Shown here piece after piece: positions 30,537-38,702 of a DNA stretch of 64,000 nt. Source of the DNA: Nodosilinea sp. LEGE 06152 (lineage in GTDB: Bacteria; Cyanobacteriota; Cyanobacteriia; Phormidesmidales; Phormidesmidaceae); assembly GCF_015207525.1 (NCBI RefSeq), contig NZ_JADEWR010000022.1, positions 74,263 to 138,262 of the forward strand, given 5' to 3'. The translations under genes were made by a program, and so were the position numbers. The notes beneath the pieces were generated by a model. The model saw nothing but the letters and a program-made list of their open reading frames with translations, searched no databases and had not been told where the DNA came from. How positions within the stretch are numbered: position 1 is the first letter of the stretch; each line of letters starts with the position of its first letter.

Positions 30537-33026
30537 TCAACCCATCTGCTGCTCCATATCGGCGATCTCTAGGCGGGTTTTGATCACCGTGTCGGGGTTG
30601 AGACTAATTGAATCAATCCCCTGCTCCACCAAAAAGCGGGCAAACTCGGGGTAATCACTCGGCCCCTGACCACAGATGCCGATTTTGCGGTTGTTTTCCT
30701 TCGCAGTTTGAATCGCCATCTTCACCATGCGCTTGACGCCAGTACTGCGTTCGTCAAACAGGTGGGCCACCAGTGACGAGTCGCGATCGAGCCCTAATGT
30801 GAGCTGGGTGAGGTCGTTAGAGCCAATGGAGAAGCCATCAAACACCTGGCTAAACTCGTCGGCCAGGATTACGTTGTTGGGCAGTTCGCACATGACGTAC
30901 ACTTGCAAGCCATTTTCGCCGCGCACCAGGCCGTGTTTAGCCATTTCTTCGAGTACCCAGCGGCCTTCATCGGGGGTACGGCAGAAGGGCACCATCAAAA
31001 TCACGTTGGTGAGGCCCATATCATCGCGCACGCGCTTGAGAGCCTGGCACTCTAGGGCAAAGCCGTCGCGGTAGCGATCGTCGTAGTAGCGCGAAGCACC
31101 GCGCCAGCCCAGCATGGGGTTTTCTTCATTGGGTTCAAAGGTGCTGCCGCCCAGCAGGTTGGCGTACTCATTGCTCTTAAAGTCCGCCAGACGGACAACA
31201 ACGGGTTTGGGGTAGAAGGCCGCAGCCAGGGTGCCTACTCCCTGGGCTAGTTTATCGATGAAGTAATCGGGTTTGTGCTCGTAAAGGGCGGTAAGCTGCT
31301 GAATTTTGCGTCTTTCGCCCCCGTCGGTGAGCTGATCGAAGTTGAGCAGGGCCAGGGGGTGCACCTGAATGTGGTTAGCAATGATGAATTCTAGGCGAGC
31401 CAGGCCGACACCGTCGTTGGGCAGGGCGGCCAGGGTAAAGGCTAGCTCGGGGTTGCCCACGTTCATCATGATTTTGGTTCGGGTTTCGGGCAGGCTGTCG
31501 ATCTTGGTCGTTTCAACCCTAAAGGGCAGCTCGCCGCGATAGATCAACCCTTCTTCGCCCTCGGCGCACGAGACGGTGACGGGTTCTCCGGTGGTGAGTA
31601 TCTGGGTGGCGTTGTCGCAGCCAACGATCGCAGGAATGCCCAACTCCCTGGCAATAATGGCGGCGTGGCAGGTACGCCCGCCCTGGTCGGTAACGATCGC
31701 GCCGGCCTGCTTCATAATCGGCTCCCAGTCGGGGTCGGTGCGGGCGGTGACCAGCACCTCACCGGGGCGAAACTGAGCGATTTGAGAAACGTCTAAAATC
31801 ACGCAGGCCTCACCCTGCCCAATTAGATCGCCCACGGCCCGACCTCGGGCTACCGGCTCTACCCCCTTGGGCACATCTAAAATGTACGATCGCAGCTCGT
31901 TCTGAGCCTTTTGCGACTGCACCGTTTCGGGTCGAGCCTGCACAATGAACAGTTCGCCCGTAATGCCATCCTTCGCCCACTCAATATCCATCGGGCTGTT
32001 GGTGCCCCGCAGCTCGGTGTAGTGGTCTTCGATGGTACAGGCCCAGTGGGCCAGTTGGAGAATGTCGTCTTCTTCGATTGCAAAGCGGCCCTGGTCGCTC
32101 AGGGGCACAGGCTCGTTCTTAGTCAGCTCAGTACCTGTGGTGTCGTAGACCATGCGCAGCGCTTTGGTGCCCAGGCGCTTGTTCAGAATGGGCTTGTGGC
32201 CAGACTTGAGCGTTGGTTTGAAGACAACGTACTCATCCGGGTTGACGCTGCCCTGCACTACGTTTTCGCCCAGGCCATAGGCCGCAGTGATTAGCACGGC
32301 GTTTTGAAAGCCAGTTTCGGTATCGATTGAGAACATTACCCCCGAGGTGGCGAGATCTGATCGCACCATACGCTGAATGCCGACCGAGAGCGCTACATCG
32401 AAGTGGTCGAAATCTTTGGTAGTGCGGTAGGAAATGGCGCGATCGGTAAACAGCGAGGCGTAGCACTTCTTGCAGGCATTTAGCACCGCCTGGTCGCCGT
32501 AGACATTGAGGTAGGTTTCTTGCTGGCCCGCAAAGCTGGCATCGGGCAGGTCTTCGGCGGTGGCGCTAGAGCGCACGGCCACATCGACTTCGGTATAGGC
32601 GTTTTCTAGGCACGACTCGTCGCCCAGGCAGAGGCTTTGGCCCGCCGTTTCGCACATGTGATGGTAGGCGTTGAGAATGGCAGTCTTGAGGTCGTCGGGA
32701 AAGGTGGCGTTGAGAATCAGCGATCGCGCCTTTCGGCCCCGCCGCCGCAGCTCGGTCACATCGTTGATATCAAAACCGCCCAGCACCTGGCGCAGCTGAG
32801 CATCAAGGCCGGTTTTCTCAATAAAGTAGCGGTAGGCGTAGGAGGTGGTGGCAAAGCCCGACGGCACTCGCACCCCCTTAGGCGTCAGCTGCTGAATCAT
32901 TTCTCCCAGGGAGGCGTTTTTGCCGCCCACAATCGGCACATCCTCTAGCCGCAGCTCGTCGAGCCAGAGCACCAGCTGCTGATCTCGCTGAATGGAAGAA
33001 TGCTGAACCACAGACGTAGCTACCAT
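30537..33026 (-). CDS. ppsA: Phosphoenolpyruvate synthase
   Basis: The enzyme makes phosphoenolpyruvate from pyruvate and ATP, releasing AMP and phosphate, for gluconeogenic flux. The 829-residue protein has the N-terminal ATP-grasp domain (VGGKNASLGEMI, DVAVRSSATAEDLPDASFAG), the swivelling phosphohistidine domain with TDQGGRTCHAAIIARELGIP (H454), and the C-terminal PEP/pyruvate barrel (LARLEFIIANHIQVHPLAL, GFSIGSNDLTQLTLGLDRDS, GICGQGPSDYPEF with the catalytic Cys). Length fits bacterial PpsA. It is a single gene. Three TTGTGAAGG repeats lie 80-110 bp upstream of its start and could be a regulator site. Confidence 0.97.
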   Translation of the reverse strand: MVATSVVQHSSIQRDQQLVLWLDELRLEDVPIVGGKNASLGEMIQQLTPKGVRVPSGFATTSYAYRYFIEKTGLDAQLRQVLGGFDINDVTELRRRGRKARSLILNATFPDDLKTAILNAYHHMCETAGQSLCLGDESCLENAYTEVDVAVRSSATAEDLPDASFAGQQETYLNVYGDQAVLNACKKCYASLFTDRAISYRTTKDFDHFDVALSVGIQRMVRSDLATSGVMFSIDTETGFQNAVLITAAYGLGENVVQGSVNPDEYVVFKPTLKSGHKPILNKRLGTKALRMVYDTTGTELTKNEPVPLSDQGRFAIEEDDILQLAHWACTIEDHYTELRGTNSPMDIEWAKDGITGELFIVQARPETVQSQKAQNELRSYILDVPKGVEPVARGRAVGDLIGQGEACVILDVSQIAQFRPGEVLVTARTDPDWEPIMKQAGAIVTDQGGRTCHAAIIARELGIPAIVGCDNATQILTTGEPVTVSCAEGEEGLIYRGELPFRVETTKIDSLPETRTKIMMNVGNPELAFTLAALPNDGVGLARLEFIIANHIQVHPLALLNFDQLTDGGERRKIQQLTALYEHKPDYFIDKLAQGVGTLAAAFYPKPVVVRLADFKSNEYANLLGGSTFEPNEENPMLGWRGASRYYDDRYRDGFALECQALKRVRDDMGLTNVILMVPFCRTPDEGRWVLEEMAKHGLVRGENGLQVYVMCELPNNVILADEFSQVFDGFSIGSNDLTQLTLGLDRDSSLVAHLFDERSTGVKRMVKMAIQTAKENNRKIGICGQGPSDYPEFARFLVEQGIDSISLNPDTVIKTRLEIADMEQQMG

Positions 33027-33103
33027 GTCGCCACCTCATACAAGTACTGATAAAAGCGGGCTTACTACCACCGCAGCCCCTGCCCAGCGAGACGTTTATT
33101 ACC

Positions 33104-33136
33104 TTGTGAAGGCACCTTGTGAAGGCTTTGTGAAGG
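33104..33136. promoter_or_regulatory. Three direct repeats upstream of ppsA
   Basis: TTGTGAAGG occurs three times, starting at 33104, 33117 and 33128 (spacings 13 and 11 bp). It lies within the 377-bp region between divergent ppsA and the ABC permease gene. Repeats at one helical turn suit a response-regulator operator, but the binder is unknown. No other structure was noticed in 33027-33403. Confidence 0.45.
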
Positions 33137-33403
33137 GTTTAAGAAAGGGCAGAAAAAGGGCCAGAGACAGGCGAGGCTCCTGAGGAATGACTTTTCTTCG
33201 GAACGCTCTCGCAAAGGTCAACGCGCCGCATATCTCTATGCTAAAAATCTGGGGATCAGCCCACAAGCTTGTCTAACTTTTCGTGTCTTTAACGCAATGG
33301 ATATATACAGTTGCCGCTTCTATACCCTGCGATCGCTTTCTTTGGGGATAGTCAGGGCGTAAGCTAGTAACAGGCTATTAAGAAACATTGCAGGAGCCGC
33401 CCC

Positions 33404-34231
33404 GTGACTAACATTCTCTCCCGCCCCCGTTCGCAGCAGGTCGCCTCGCTGCCCTTGCGCACCCTCTGGGCCGACATGCTAACGGTGTTTTGGGGCGACT
33501 GGCTCGATTTACGGGTGCGTATTCCCCAGGTGGCGGCCTCGGGGCTGGTGTCGCCGTTGATCTACATTCTGGCCTTTGGCCTCGGCCTGGGCAGCGCCAT
33601 CGACCAGGTGACCACACCCCCGGCAGGCGACAATTACCTGGAGTTTATTTTGCCGGGCATGGTGGCCCTGTCGTCGATGGTAATTAGCTTTGGCGGCACC
33701 ACCTTCTCGATTTGCGGCGATCGCCTCTTCACCAAAACCTTCGAAGAAATGCTGCTCTACCCGGTGCATCCCCTCGCCCTGCACCTAGGCAAAATGCTGG
33801 CGGGCATTGTGCGCGGTTTAATGACAGCGGGCTCGGTCATTTTGGTGGCCATTCTCTTTACGGGGCGGTTTTGGAGCTTCATTAACCCCCTGTTTTTGCT
33901 GCTGGTGGTACTCAACTGTGCGGTGTTTGCCGGCCTAGGGGTCATCGTGGGGCTCAACGTCAAATCGCTGGAGAGCGTAGGCCTGTTCAACAACTTTTTG
34001 ATTGTGCCAATGTCGTTTTTGGGCGGCACGTTTTTTGACCCCAGCACCCTGCCCATCGCCCTCAAGGTAATTGTTTACCTGCTGCCGCTGACCTATACCA
34101 CCATAGGCCTACGGGCGGCGGCCTATCAGCCTTTGAGCGAGTTTCCGTGGTTTACAATTCCAATTTTGATTGTGGTGGCGGGGGTGCTGGCTGCGATCGG
34201 GGCACGCCAGTTCTCCACTCAGCAAGATTAG
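33404..34231 (+). CDS. ABC-2-type transporter permease
   Basis: The 275-residue integral membrane protein has six hydrophobic segments (LVSPLIYILAFGLGLGSAID, GMVALSSMVISFGGTTFSI, LAGIVRGLMTAGSVILVAIL, FLLLVVLNCAVFAGLGVIV, FLIVPMSFLGGTFFDPSTLP, TIPILIVVAGVLAAIGARQF) in the ABC-2/NodJ-like exporter pattern. The conserved FLGGTFF.P region precedes the last helices. The start is a GTG preceded by GGAG. No ATP-binding subunit gene is adjacent, so it must pair with a distant ATPase. The substrate (drug, polysaccharide or lipid) cannot be told. Confidence 0.88.
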   Translation: MTNILSRPRSQQVASLPLRTLWADMLTVFWGDWLDLRVRIPQVAASGLVSPLIYILAFGLGLGSAIDQVTTPPAGDNYLEFILPGMVALSSMVISFGGTTFSICGDRLFTKTFEEMLLYPVHPLALHLGKMLAGIVRGLMTAGSVILVAILFTGRFWSFINPLFLLLVVLNCAVFAGLGVIVGLNVKSLESVGLFNNFLIVPMSFLGGTFFDPSTLPIALKVIVYLLPLTYTTIGLRAAAYQPLSEFPWFTIPILIVVAGVLAAIGARQFSTQQD

Positions 34232-34246
34232 CCCTGGAATCTATAT

Positions 34247-34483
34247 TTATCTGTGAACAGCGGTACCTCCGGACCCAAGGATAATGGACTGGAAGTACAC
34301 TCTGATACCTGAATTTTGGATATCACTCCTTACTAATGCAAAAAGCCTCTGCCCATCCTCTGAAGTTTCAACTTTAGAAGCGACTATAGAGAGCAGCTTG
34401 AGGGCTGTTTCCCGCTTGCCATTGTCATAGGTGCGTGCAGCCATCCGCACGGTATCGGCCAGCTTCAACAGGTTAGTAGTCAT
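34247..34483 (-). CDS. Small hypothetical protein
   Basis: A 78-residue helical protein (LLKLADTVRMAARTYDNGKR, ETALKLLSIVASKVETSEDG) that looks like a real small soluble protein. No family was recognised and no clear Shine-Dalgarno precedes its ATG. It is convergent with the ABC permease, with 15 bp between stops. Confidence 0.5.
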   Translation of the reverse strand: MTTNLLKLADTVRMAARTYDNGKRETALKLLSIVASKVETSEDGQRLFALVRSDIQNSGIRVYFQSIILGSGGTAVHR

Positions 34484-34503
34484 AGCGGGAGAAAGGATTT
34501 GGA

Positions 34504-34525
34504 CACTCTGGTAGGTTTCAGAGTG
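34504..34525. other. Hairpin in the 34484-34710 gap
   Basis: CACTCTG pairs with CAGAGTG around an 8-nt loop. GTCATAGCGGG occurs on both sides of it (about 34480 and 34549). It may be a regulatory structure between the divergent genes. Confidence 0.4.
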
Positions 34526-34710
34526 CCCCGATGCCTATCCCTGCATTGGTCATAGCGGGCTAATTCTTTTACTTTCAGTAATGCTACCGATCACCTTGTG
34601 CATTGAGGTCTTCATCAAAACTTTTTTCTGAGGCTTAGTCCTCGCCTCCGGACAGGGGCACTCTCAAAAAGAAGACATTAGTGCAGCTGTGTTTAAGGGG
34701 GTGTCTGCAA

Positions 34711-35424
34711 ATGACGGGAATGCGACGAAACGATAGACGTACCACATCCGACGACAATGCCAACCGACACCCGCACGCACGACAGGCTGAGCCGACGTCG
34801 TCTAGGGAGCTGAGGCAGCTGCTTGCCAATGTGCGATCGCAACGGGATGAGGCCAAGGACCAGATTGTTGAGAAAGCGCGACAGCTAGAGGAAAGCCAGA
34901 CGCTCTACCAAAAGCAATCGGAAAAGCTGCAGTCGACAATTGTTCTCTACGAGGAGCAAGAGCAAAAGCTGCAATCGACGATCGTGCTCTTTCGGGAAAG
35001 CCAGGAGCAGGCCAGTTCCTATCTGGCGCTGTATACCGAGGAGCAGGCCAGGAGCAGCGAGTTGGAGGTCAAGTACAATGAAGCCCAGCAGGAATCCCAG
35101 AACTACCTGGCGCTGTATAAGCAGATTGAGCAAGAGCTAAAAACTGAGCGGCGCTCCAAAGCCGGTATTAAAGGTTGGGAAACCCGGCGCAAGCGAGAAA
35201 ATGAGCGACTGAAGCAGGAAATTGGTGATATGGCGATTGTCCTTCGCGAGTCGCTGACCAAGAAGGATCAAGCTATTAAGAGCTTGGAAGATGTAGCAGC
35301 TCGGATGGATCGGATTCAGAGGCTAGTAGATTCAGTCGATGATGAGACCGCAAGTAATCCTGTGGGGATGCTGCAAAAATTCCAGCGGATATGGGTTGCT
35401 GTGAGAGAAATTCTGGCGGAGTAA
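34711..35424 (+). CDS. Coiled-coil protein of unknown function
   Basis: The 237-residue protein is basic and polar at the N-terminus and then almost wholly coiled coil (about 45-225). Within it, units recur: KLQSTIVLYEEQEQKLQSTI with VLF, and SSYLALYTEEQARSS with QNYLALYKQIEQE. A basic patch KAGIKGWETRRKRENERLKQ follows. The start at 34711 has AAGGGGG 8 nt upstream; a GTG ten codons earlier is possible. The next gene begins 11 bp downstream with AAGGAGG, so the two are surely co-transcribed. Confidence 0.75.
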   Translation: MTGMRRNDRRTTSDDNANRHPHARQAEPTSSRELRQLLANVRSQRDEAKDQIVEKARQLEESQTLYQKQSEKLQSTIVLYEEQEQKLQSTIVLFRESQEQASSYLALYTEEQARSSELEVKYNEAQQESQNYLALYKQIEQELKTERRSKAGIKGWETRRKRENERLKQEIGDMAIVLRESLTKKDQAIKSLEDVAARMDRIQRLVDSVDDETASNPVGMLQKFQRIWVAVREILAE

Positions 35425-35435
35425 GGAGGCTACCC

Positions 35436-35939
35436 ATGGGCAATGATTCAGTTTCGATAGTTTCAGCTTCGCAACCTGCGACTCTAGGCGATCGCCTGCG
35501 CGGCATTGCCGAGGAGCTACGGCAGGAAACGGACACGCAGATTAAAGCGACCTCCCGGATTTTGGGTGCAGCCGCCCAGATGGCCCAAAACCACGATCGG
35601 CTCATTGATGAGGTGGTAGAGATGGTCGAGGAAGATCTGGAGCGGATGGAGTCGGGTGAGGGGCAAGCGCCCTACGACGTGGCCAGTTTGCAGCAAGAAT
35701 TTAAGACCCTCAAAGCGGCCAAGGCCCATTTCGGCATCAAGGCTAATGGCTGGGATGCGTTGGTAACTAAGCTAAGTCAGGCCAGCAATATCCCTGCCAG
35801 CGCTAAGAATAGAATGCCAAACGCTACCCAGGAGCCCGTACTAGAGCGGCTCAGCGCGATTGAGCGTGAGATGGTGTTTCTGCGGGGAAGCATGGAGCAG
35901 GTGATAGGCCTGCTGCAAGAACTGGTCAAGCCGTGCTAA
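35436..35939 (+). CDS. Helical protein paired with the upstream coiled-coil gene
   Basis: The 167-residue protein is soluble and mostly helical: LGDRLRGIAEELRQETDTQI, MVEEDLERMESGEGQAPYDV, LERLSAIEREMVFLRGSMEQ. It has no signal peptide, membrane segment or catalytic motif. A strong AAGGAGG lies 7 nt before the ATG; the 15-codon-longer frame runs back into the previous gene. With the coiled-coil protein it may form a filament or scaffold; this is inference from structure alone. Confidence 0.72.
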   Translation: MGNDSVSIVSASQPATLGDRLRGIAEELRQETDTQIKATSRILGAAAQMAQNHDRLIDEVVEMVEEDLERMESGEGQAPYDVASLQQEFKTLKAAKAHFGIKANGWDALVTKLSQASNIPASAKNRMPNATQEPVLERLSAIEREMVFLRGSMEQVIGLLQELVKPC

Positions 35940-35984
35940 GGGGCGCAATATACCTTCTGATGGGACGTGGCCAAGGTAGAGGCT

Positions 35985-36377
35985 TTACTCGTCTTTAGCC
36001 TTCAGCAGCGCTATCGATCGCGCCAATCTTGCCTGAGTTTGAGTCATTACCGGGCCGCTTAGCCTTGCCCTGGCCGAACCCAAAAACCCTAGCCCCAGAA
36101 CCAGATTGCCCCCAGCCACAGCACTAATGGCCTGTAGCCACGACAGCCCCAGCGACTGAACCCAGGCAACGCTGGCCACCTCGGCCAGCACCCCCGCCGT
36201 AGTCAGCATACCAACCCCGATCGCCAGCATGACCAGGCCACCCAGCAGTCGCTGTCTTTCGTAGGTGGCCTCCTGTATGGCGACATCCAGGTGCACATCG
36301 ACCAGCACAGAGCCCAGGCGCAGCACCCGCCGAATGTAGTCCTCGAGCTGATCCCAGGTGGAGGTTGAGCTAGTCAC
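35985..36377 (-). CDS. Phage-holin/YqjE-like membrane protein
   Basis: The 130-residue protein has an amphipathic N-terminus (WDQLEDYIRRVLRLGSVLVD, HLDVAIQEATYERQRLLGGL) and two membrane helices (VMLAIGVGMLTTAGVLA, AISAVAGGNLVLGLGFLGSA), as in the DUF1469/YqjE group. It overlaps the preceding YqjD-like gene by 8 nt. In enterobacteria YqjD and YqjE are adjacent membrane proteins of stationary phase. The role here is unknown. Confidence 0.75.
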   Translation of the reverse strand: MTSSTSTWDQLEDYIRRVLRLGSVLVDVHLDVAIQEATYERQRLLGGLVMLAIGVGMLTTAGVLAEVASVAWVQSLGLSWLQAISAVAGGNLVLGLGFLGSARARLSGPVMTQTQARLARSIALLKAKDE

Positions 36378-36849
36378 GCTTGCCTCCCAGGAGCAGGCCC
36401 AAAATAAATCCTAGCCCCAGGGCAACTAGCAGGCTGGTACCCAGGTTGCTGCGGGCTTTTTTCTCTAGCTCGGGCAGCATCTCAGCCTTAAATTCTGCGA
36501 TTAGGTGCTCGGTGCGGGCTTCTAGGTCGTTTAGCAGCAGGTCAACGCTGGAGGATAGCGCGCTGCTTGCACTATCTGAGCTGGTTGAACCATCTACAGC
36601 GATCGCTGAGACTGCGGTTTGAGCCGGTTCTATCAGCCCCGCCAGCTCATCTAGGTGGCGACGAACGCGGGTTTTGGTGTGGTCCACTTCGCCGCTGATA
36701 TAGTCTACGGCCAGCTCCAGGTCGCCCTTGGTCGCCCGTAGATTGTCTTCAAGCAGCTGGGGCCATTCCGATAAAATCAGCGGCACCATCGCGTCGAATT
36801 GATGCTTAAAGGCTTTTTTAGCGTGAGTAATGGTGTTTTTTTTGGCCAT
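36370..36849 (-). CDS. YqjD/DUF883-like protein with C-terminal membrane anchor
   Basis: This 159-residue protein is mostly helical and ends in a single C-terminal membrane segment, GTSLLVALGLGFILGLLLGG, followed by KRD. That tail-anchored GxxxG-rich helix is the hallmark of ElaB/YqjD/DUF883 proteins, some of which tether ribosomes to the membrane. A serine-rich linker (STSSDSASSALSSS) sits mid-protein. The gene is translationally coupled to the YqjE-like gene, so the two products probably work together. Confidence 0.75.
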   Translation of the reverse strand: MAKKNTITHAKKAFKHQFDAMVPLILSEWPQLLEDNLRATKGDLELAVDYISGEVDHTKTRVRRHLDELAGLIEPAQTAVSAIAVDGSTSSDSASSALSSSVDLLLNDLEARTEHLIAEFKAEMLPELEKKARSNLGTSLLVALGLGFILGLLLGGKRD

Positions 36850-36912
36850 AGCTCAAGGCGATTCCCATAGAGGTAAGGTGGGACGGGGCGGCTGGGCCAG
36901 TGGACCAACGGT

Positions 36913-37473
36913 TTAAGAAGTCCGTCGTTGGCGGCGTCGCCGTCGAAACACTAGGTACAGCAGCACACCTACTACGATCATTACAAGAATTGGCACTGCG
37001 ATCGCCAGTACCGAAAGAATGGTTGAGCTAACCAGTTCTGTGGTAGAAACCGCAATGTTGCCGACCGGGCCACCCGCCGCTGTCGAGGCCAGCCGCGCCA
37101 GCCCAGTAAAAGCCTGGGTGCTGCTGGCCACACCACCGCCCGCAATCAGCGCCAGGCTCCACTGCAAGAAGGGGTTGATGTCGCCACCTGTGACGGCAGC
37201 GGTGAGTACGGTACCCGCGATCGCCGCCGCTGGCAGTTCTACCGCATCCATCAGGTTGTCAACCACCGGCACGAAGTAGATCAGTATCTCAAGGGCCGTA
37301 GCGGCGGCCAGGGCCAAAATGGCGGGCGTAGTTGTCATCCACGCCATGCTGGGGGACAGGGTCAAATAGCCCTGCTGCGCCGCAAGGCCAGCGATCAAAA
37401 ACGGCACCAAAATTCTGAACCCGGCGGCGGCGCTGAGGCCAATGCCAATGGCAAGGTGCAGCAGTACGTCCAT
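36913..37473 (-). CDS. DUF4126-family membrane protein
   Basis: The 186-residue protein has five hydrophobic helices and the family's N-terminal GIGLSAAAGFRILVPFLIAG. LEILIYFVPVVDNLMDAVEL is another conserved DUF4126 block. A basic C-terminal tail (RRRRRQRRTS) faces the cytoplasm. Function is unknown. It begins 5 bp after the HTH-protein stop, in the same operon. Confidence 0.85.
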   Translation of the reverse strand: MDVLLHLAIGIGLSAAAGFRILVPFLIAGLAAQQGYLTLSPSMAWMTTTPAILALAAATALEILIYFVPVVDNLMDAVELPAAAIAGTVLTAAVTGGDINPFLQWSLALIAGGGVASSTQAFTGLARLASTAAGGPVGNIAVSTTELVSSTILSVLAIAVPILVMIVVGVLLYLVFRRRRRQRRTS

Positions 37474-37478
37474 AGAGA

Positions 37479-38633
37479 CTACTCGTCTGCGCCGGAGATC
37501 AGCGGTTCTACCGGGTCTGAACCCAGCGAAAACACCTGCCCGTCGATCAGCAGGCGGGTAATGCCTTTGGCCTGTAGGTAAGGGCTGGTGGTTTGCAGCA
37601 GGCTGCCATCGGGCACCTTGACCACCCGCTGGTTGCGGCGCGAAAAGCGGCGGGCTACATTGTGGTTTTCAAACACAGGCAGGGTGCGCGAATCGCCTTC
37701 GGCCTCAGGAATTTGACCCAGATCGGCAAAGGTACGCAGGGGCAGCACCACCAGCTCCGACGAGGTGCGCTCAACGACCACGTAGCACAGGGGCGGCAGC
37801 GCATCGGCGGTGAGCGGCGAGATCTCTAGGATGCCGAGGTTGGGGGTGGCGCGATCGCTGCCTTCCCAGGCATAGCCTTCGTCATCGTCGCCCTCGTCAT
37901 CGTCATCGCCGTAGTCGTCGCCGAGAACAGCGTCGTCCCAGTCGTCGTCGAGGTCGTTAGTGGCTTCAATCGTCTCGTCAGCCTCAAGCACAGCAGCGAC
38001 TGGAGCCACCGCCTGAGCCGACTTCAGCACTGGGCGGGCCGGTTTTTCTGGCACCGCCGGAGCCGGGTCAGGAATCGACAGCTGTGTGGGTTCAGGCGGA
38101 ACTTCAACAACGACCTCAGGCTCAGGCTCGGCTTCGACAGCGGGTGCTTCCTCCCCACTCGATCGCCGCTTGCGGGTGGGTTTAGCAGGCGGTGCCGGGG
38201 CTTTGTCAACAGCAAGTAGGGCTGGGCTAGCTGGCTCTAGATCCTCTAGTTCTAAATTTCCTGGCTCTAAATCCTCTAGTTCTAAAGTCCCTCGTTCTAA
38301 AGCTCCTGGCGCTAAATTCGCTGACTCTAAATCAGCCGCCGGAACCGACACCTCCGGGTCAGGGTCGGCAGTCTTCTGGCGACGGGGCTTAGCTTTGGCC
38401 GGAGCGTCGGCTTGGGGCAGGGCAGGGGGCACCGTAACTTTATCGGTAGTGCCGCGCTTTTGCTGAATGAGAATGCTGTACTCATCTTCGGGCAGGCTGG
38501 CCTTGAGCAAGCGACTAATGGTGCTATTACTGACCCCGTAGCGCTCCGCCAGTGTAGAGGTTGTCTCCTGGGGCTGGCGGTACAGGCTCAAGATAGATGT
38601 CTTGTCAGCCTCAGTCAGCTTTTTGGGTGCCAT
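37479..38633 (-). CDS. HTH DNA-binding protein with long acidic linker
   Basis: The 384-residue protein has an N-terminal helix-turn-helix (about 1-55: LTEADKTSILSLYRQPQETT, LAERYGVSNSTISRLLKASL) of the resolvase/transposase-like type. A long low-complexity linker (about 70-250) holds alanine/proline/lysine segments, a short repeat around LERGTLELEDLEPGNLELED, and an acidic run of D and E. A C-terminal folded domain (about 270-380) contains LPPLCYVVVERTSSELVVLP and GITRLLIDGQVFSLG. It looks like a conserved cyanobacterial DNA-binding protein. Its operon partner is the DUF4126 gene. Target sites are unknown. Confidence 0.8.
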   Translation of the reverse strand: MAPKKLTEADKTSILSLYRQPQETTSTLAERYGVSNSTISRLLKASLPEDEYSILIQQKRGTTDKVTVPPALPQADAPAKAKPRRQKTADPDPEVSVPAADLESANLAPGALERGTLELEDLEPGNLELEDLEPASPALLAVDKAPAPPAKPTRKRRSSGEEAPAVEAEPEPEVVVEVPPEPTQLSIPDPAPAVPEKPARPVLKSAQAVAPVAAVLEADETIEATNDLDDDWDDAVLGDDYGDDDDEGDDDEGYAWEGSDRATPNLGILEISPLTADALPPLCYVVVERTSSELVVLPLRTFADLGQIPEAEGDSRTLPVFENHNVARRFSRRNQRVVKVPDGSLLQTTSPYLQAKGITRLLIDGQVFSLGSDPVEPLISGADE

Positions 38634-38702
38634 GCCTTGGGTTCCGTAACAATGCCATCTAATATCTTAAGGCTAATATCTCTGTAGAACCCGTCGGTGG
38701 CT

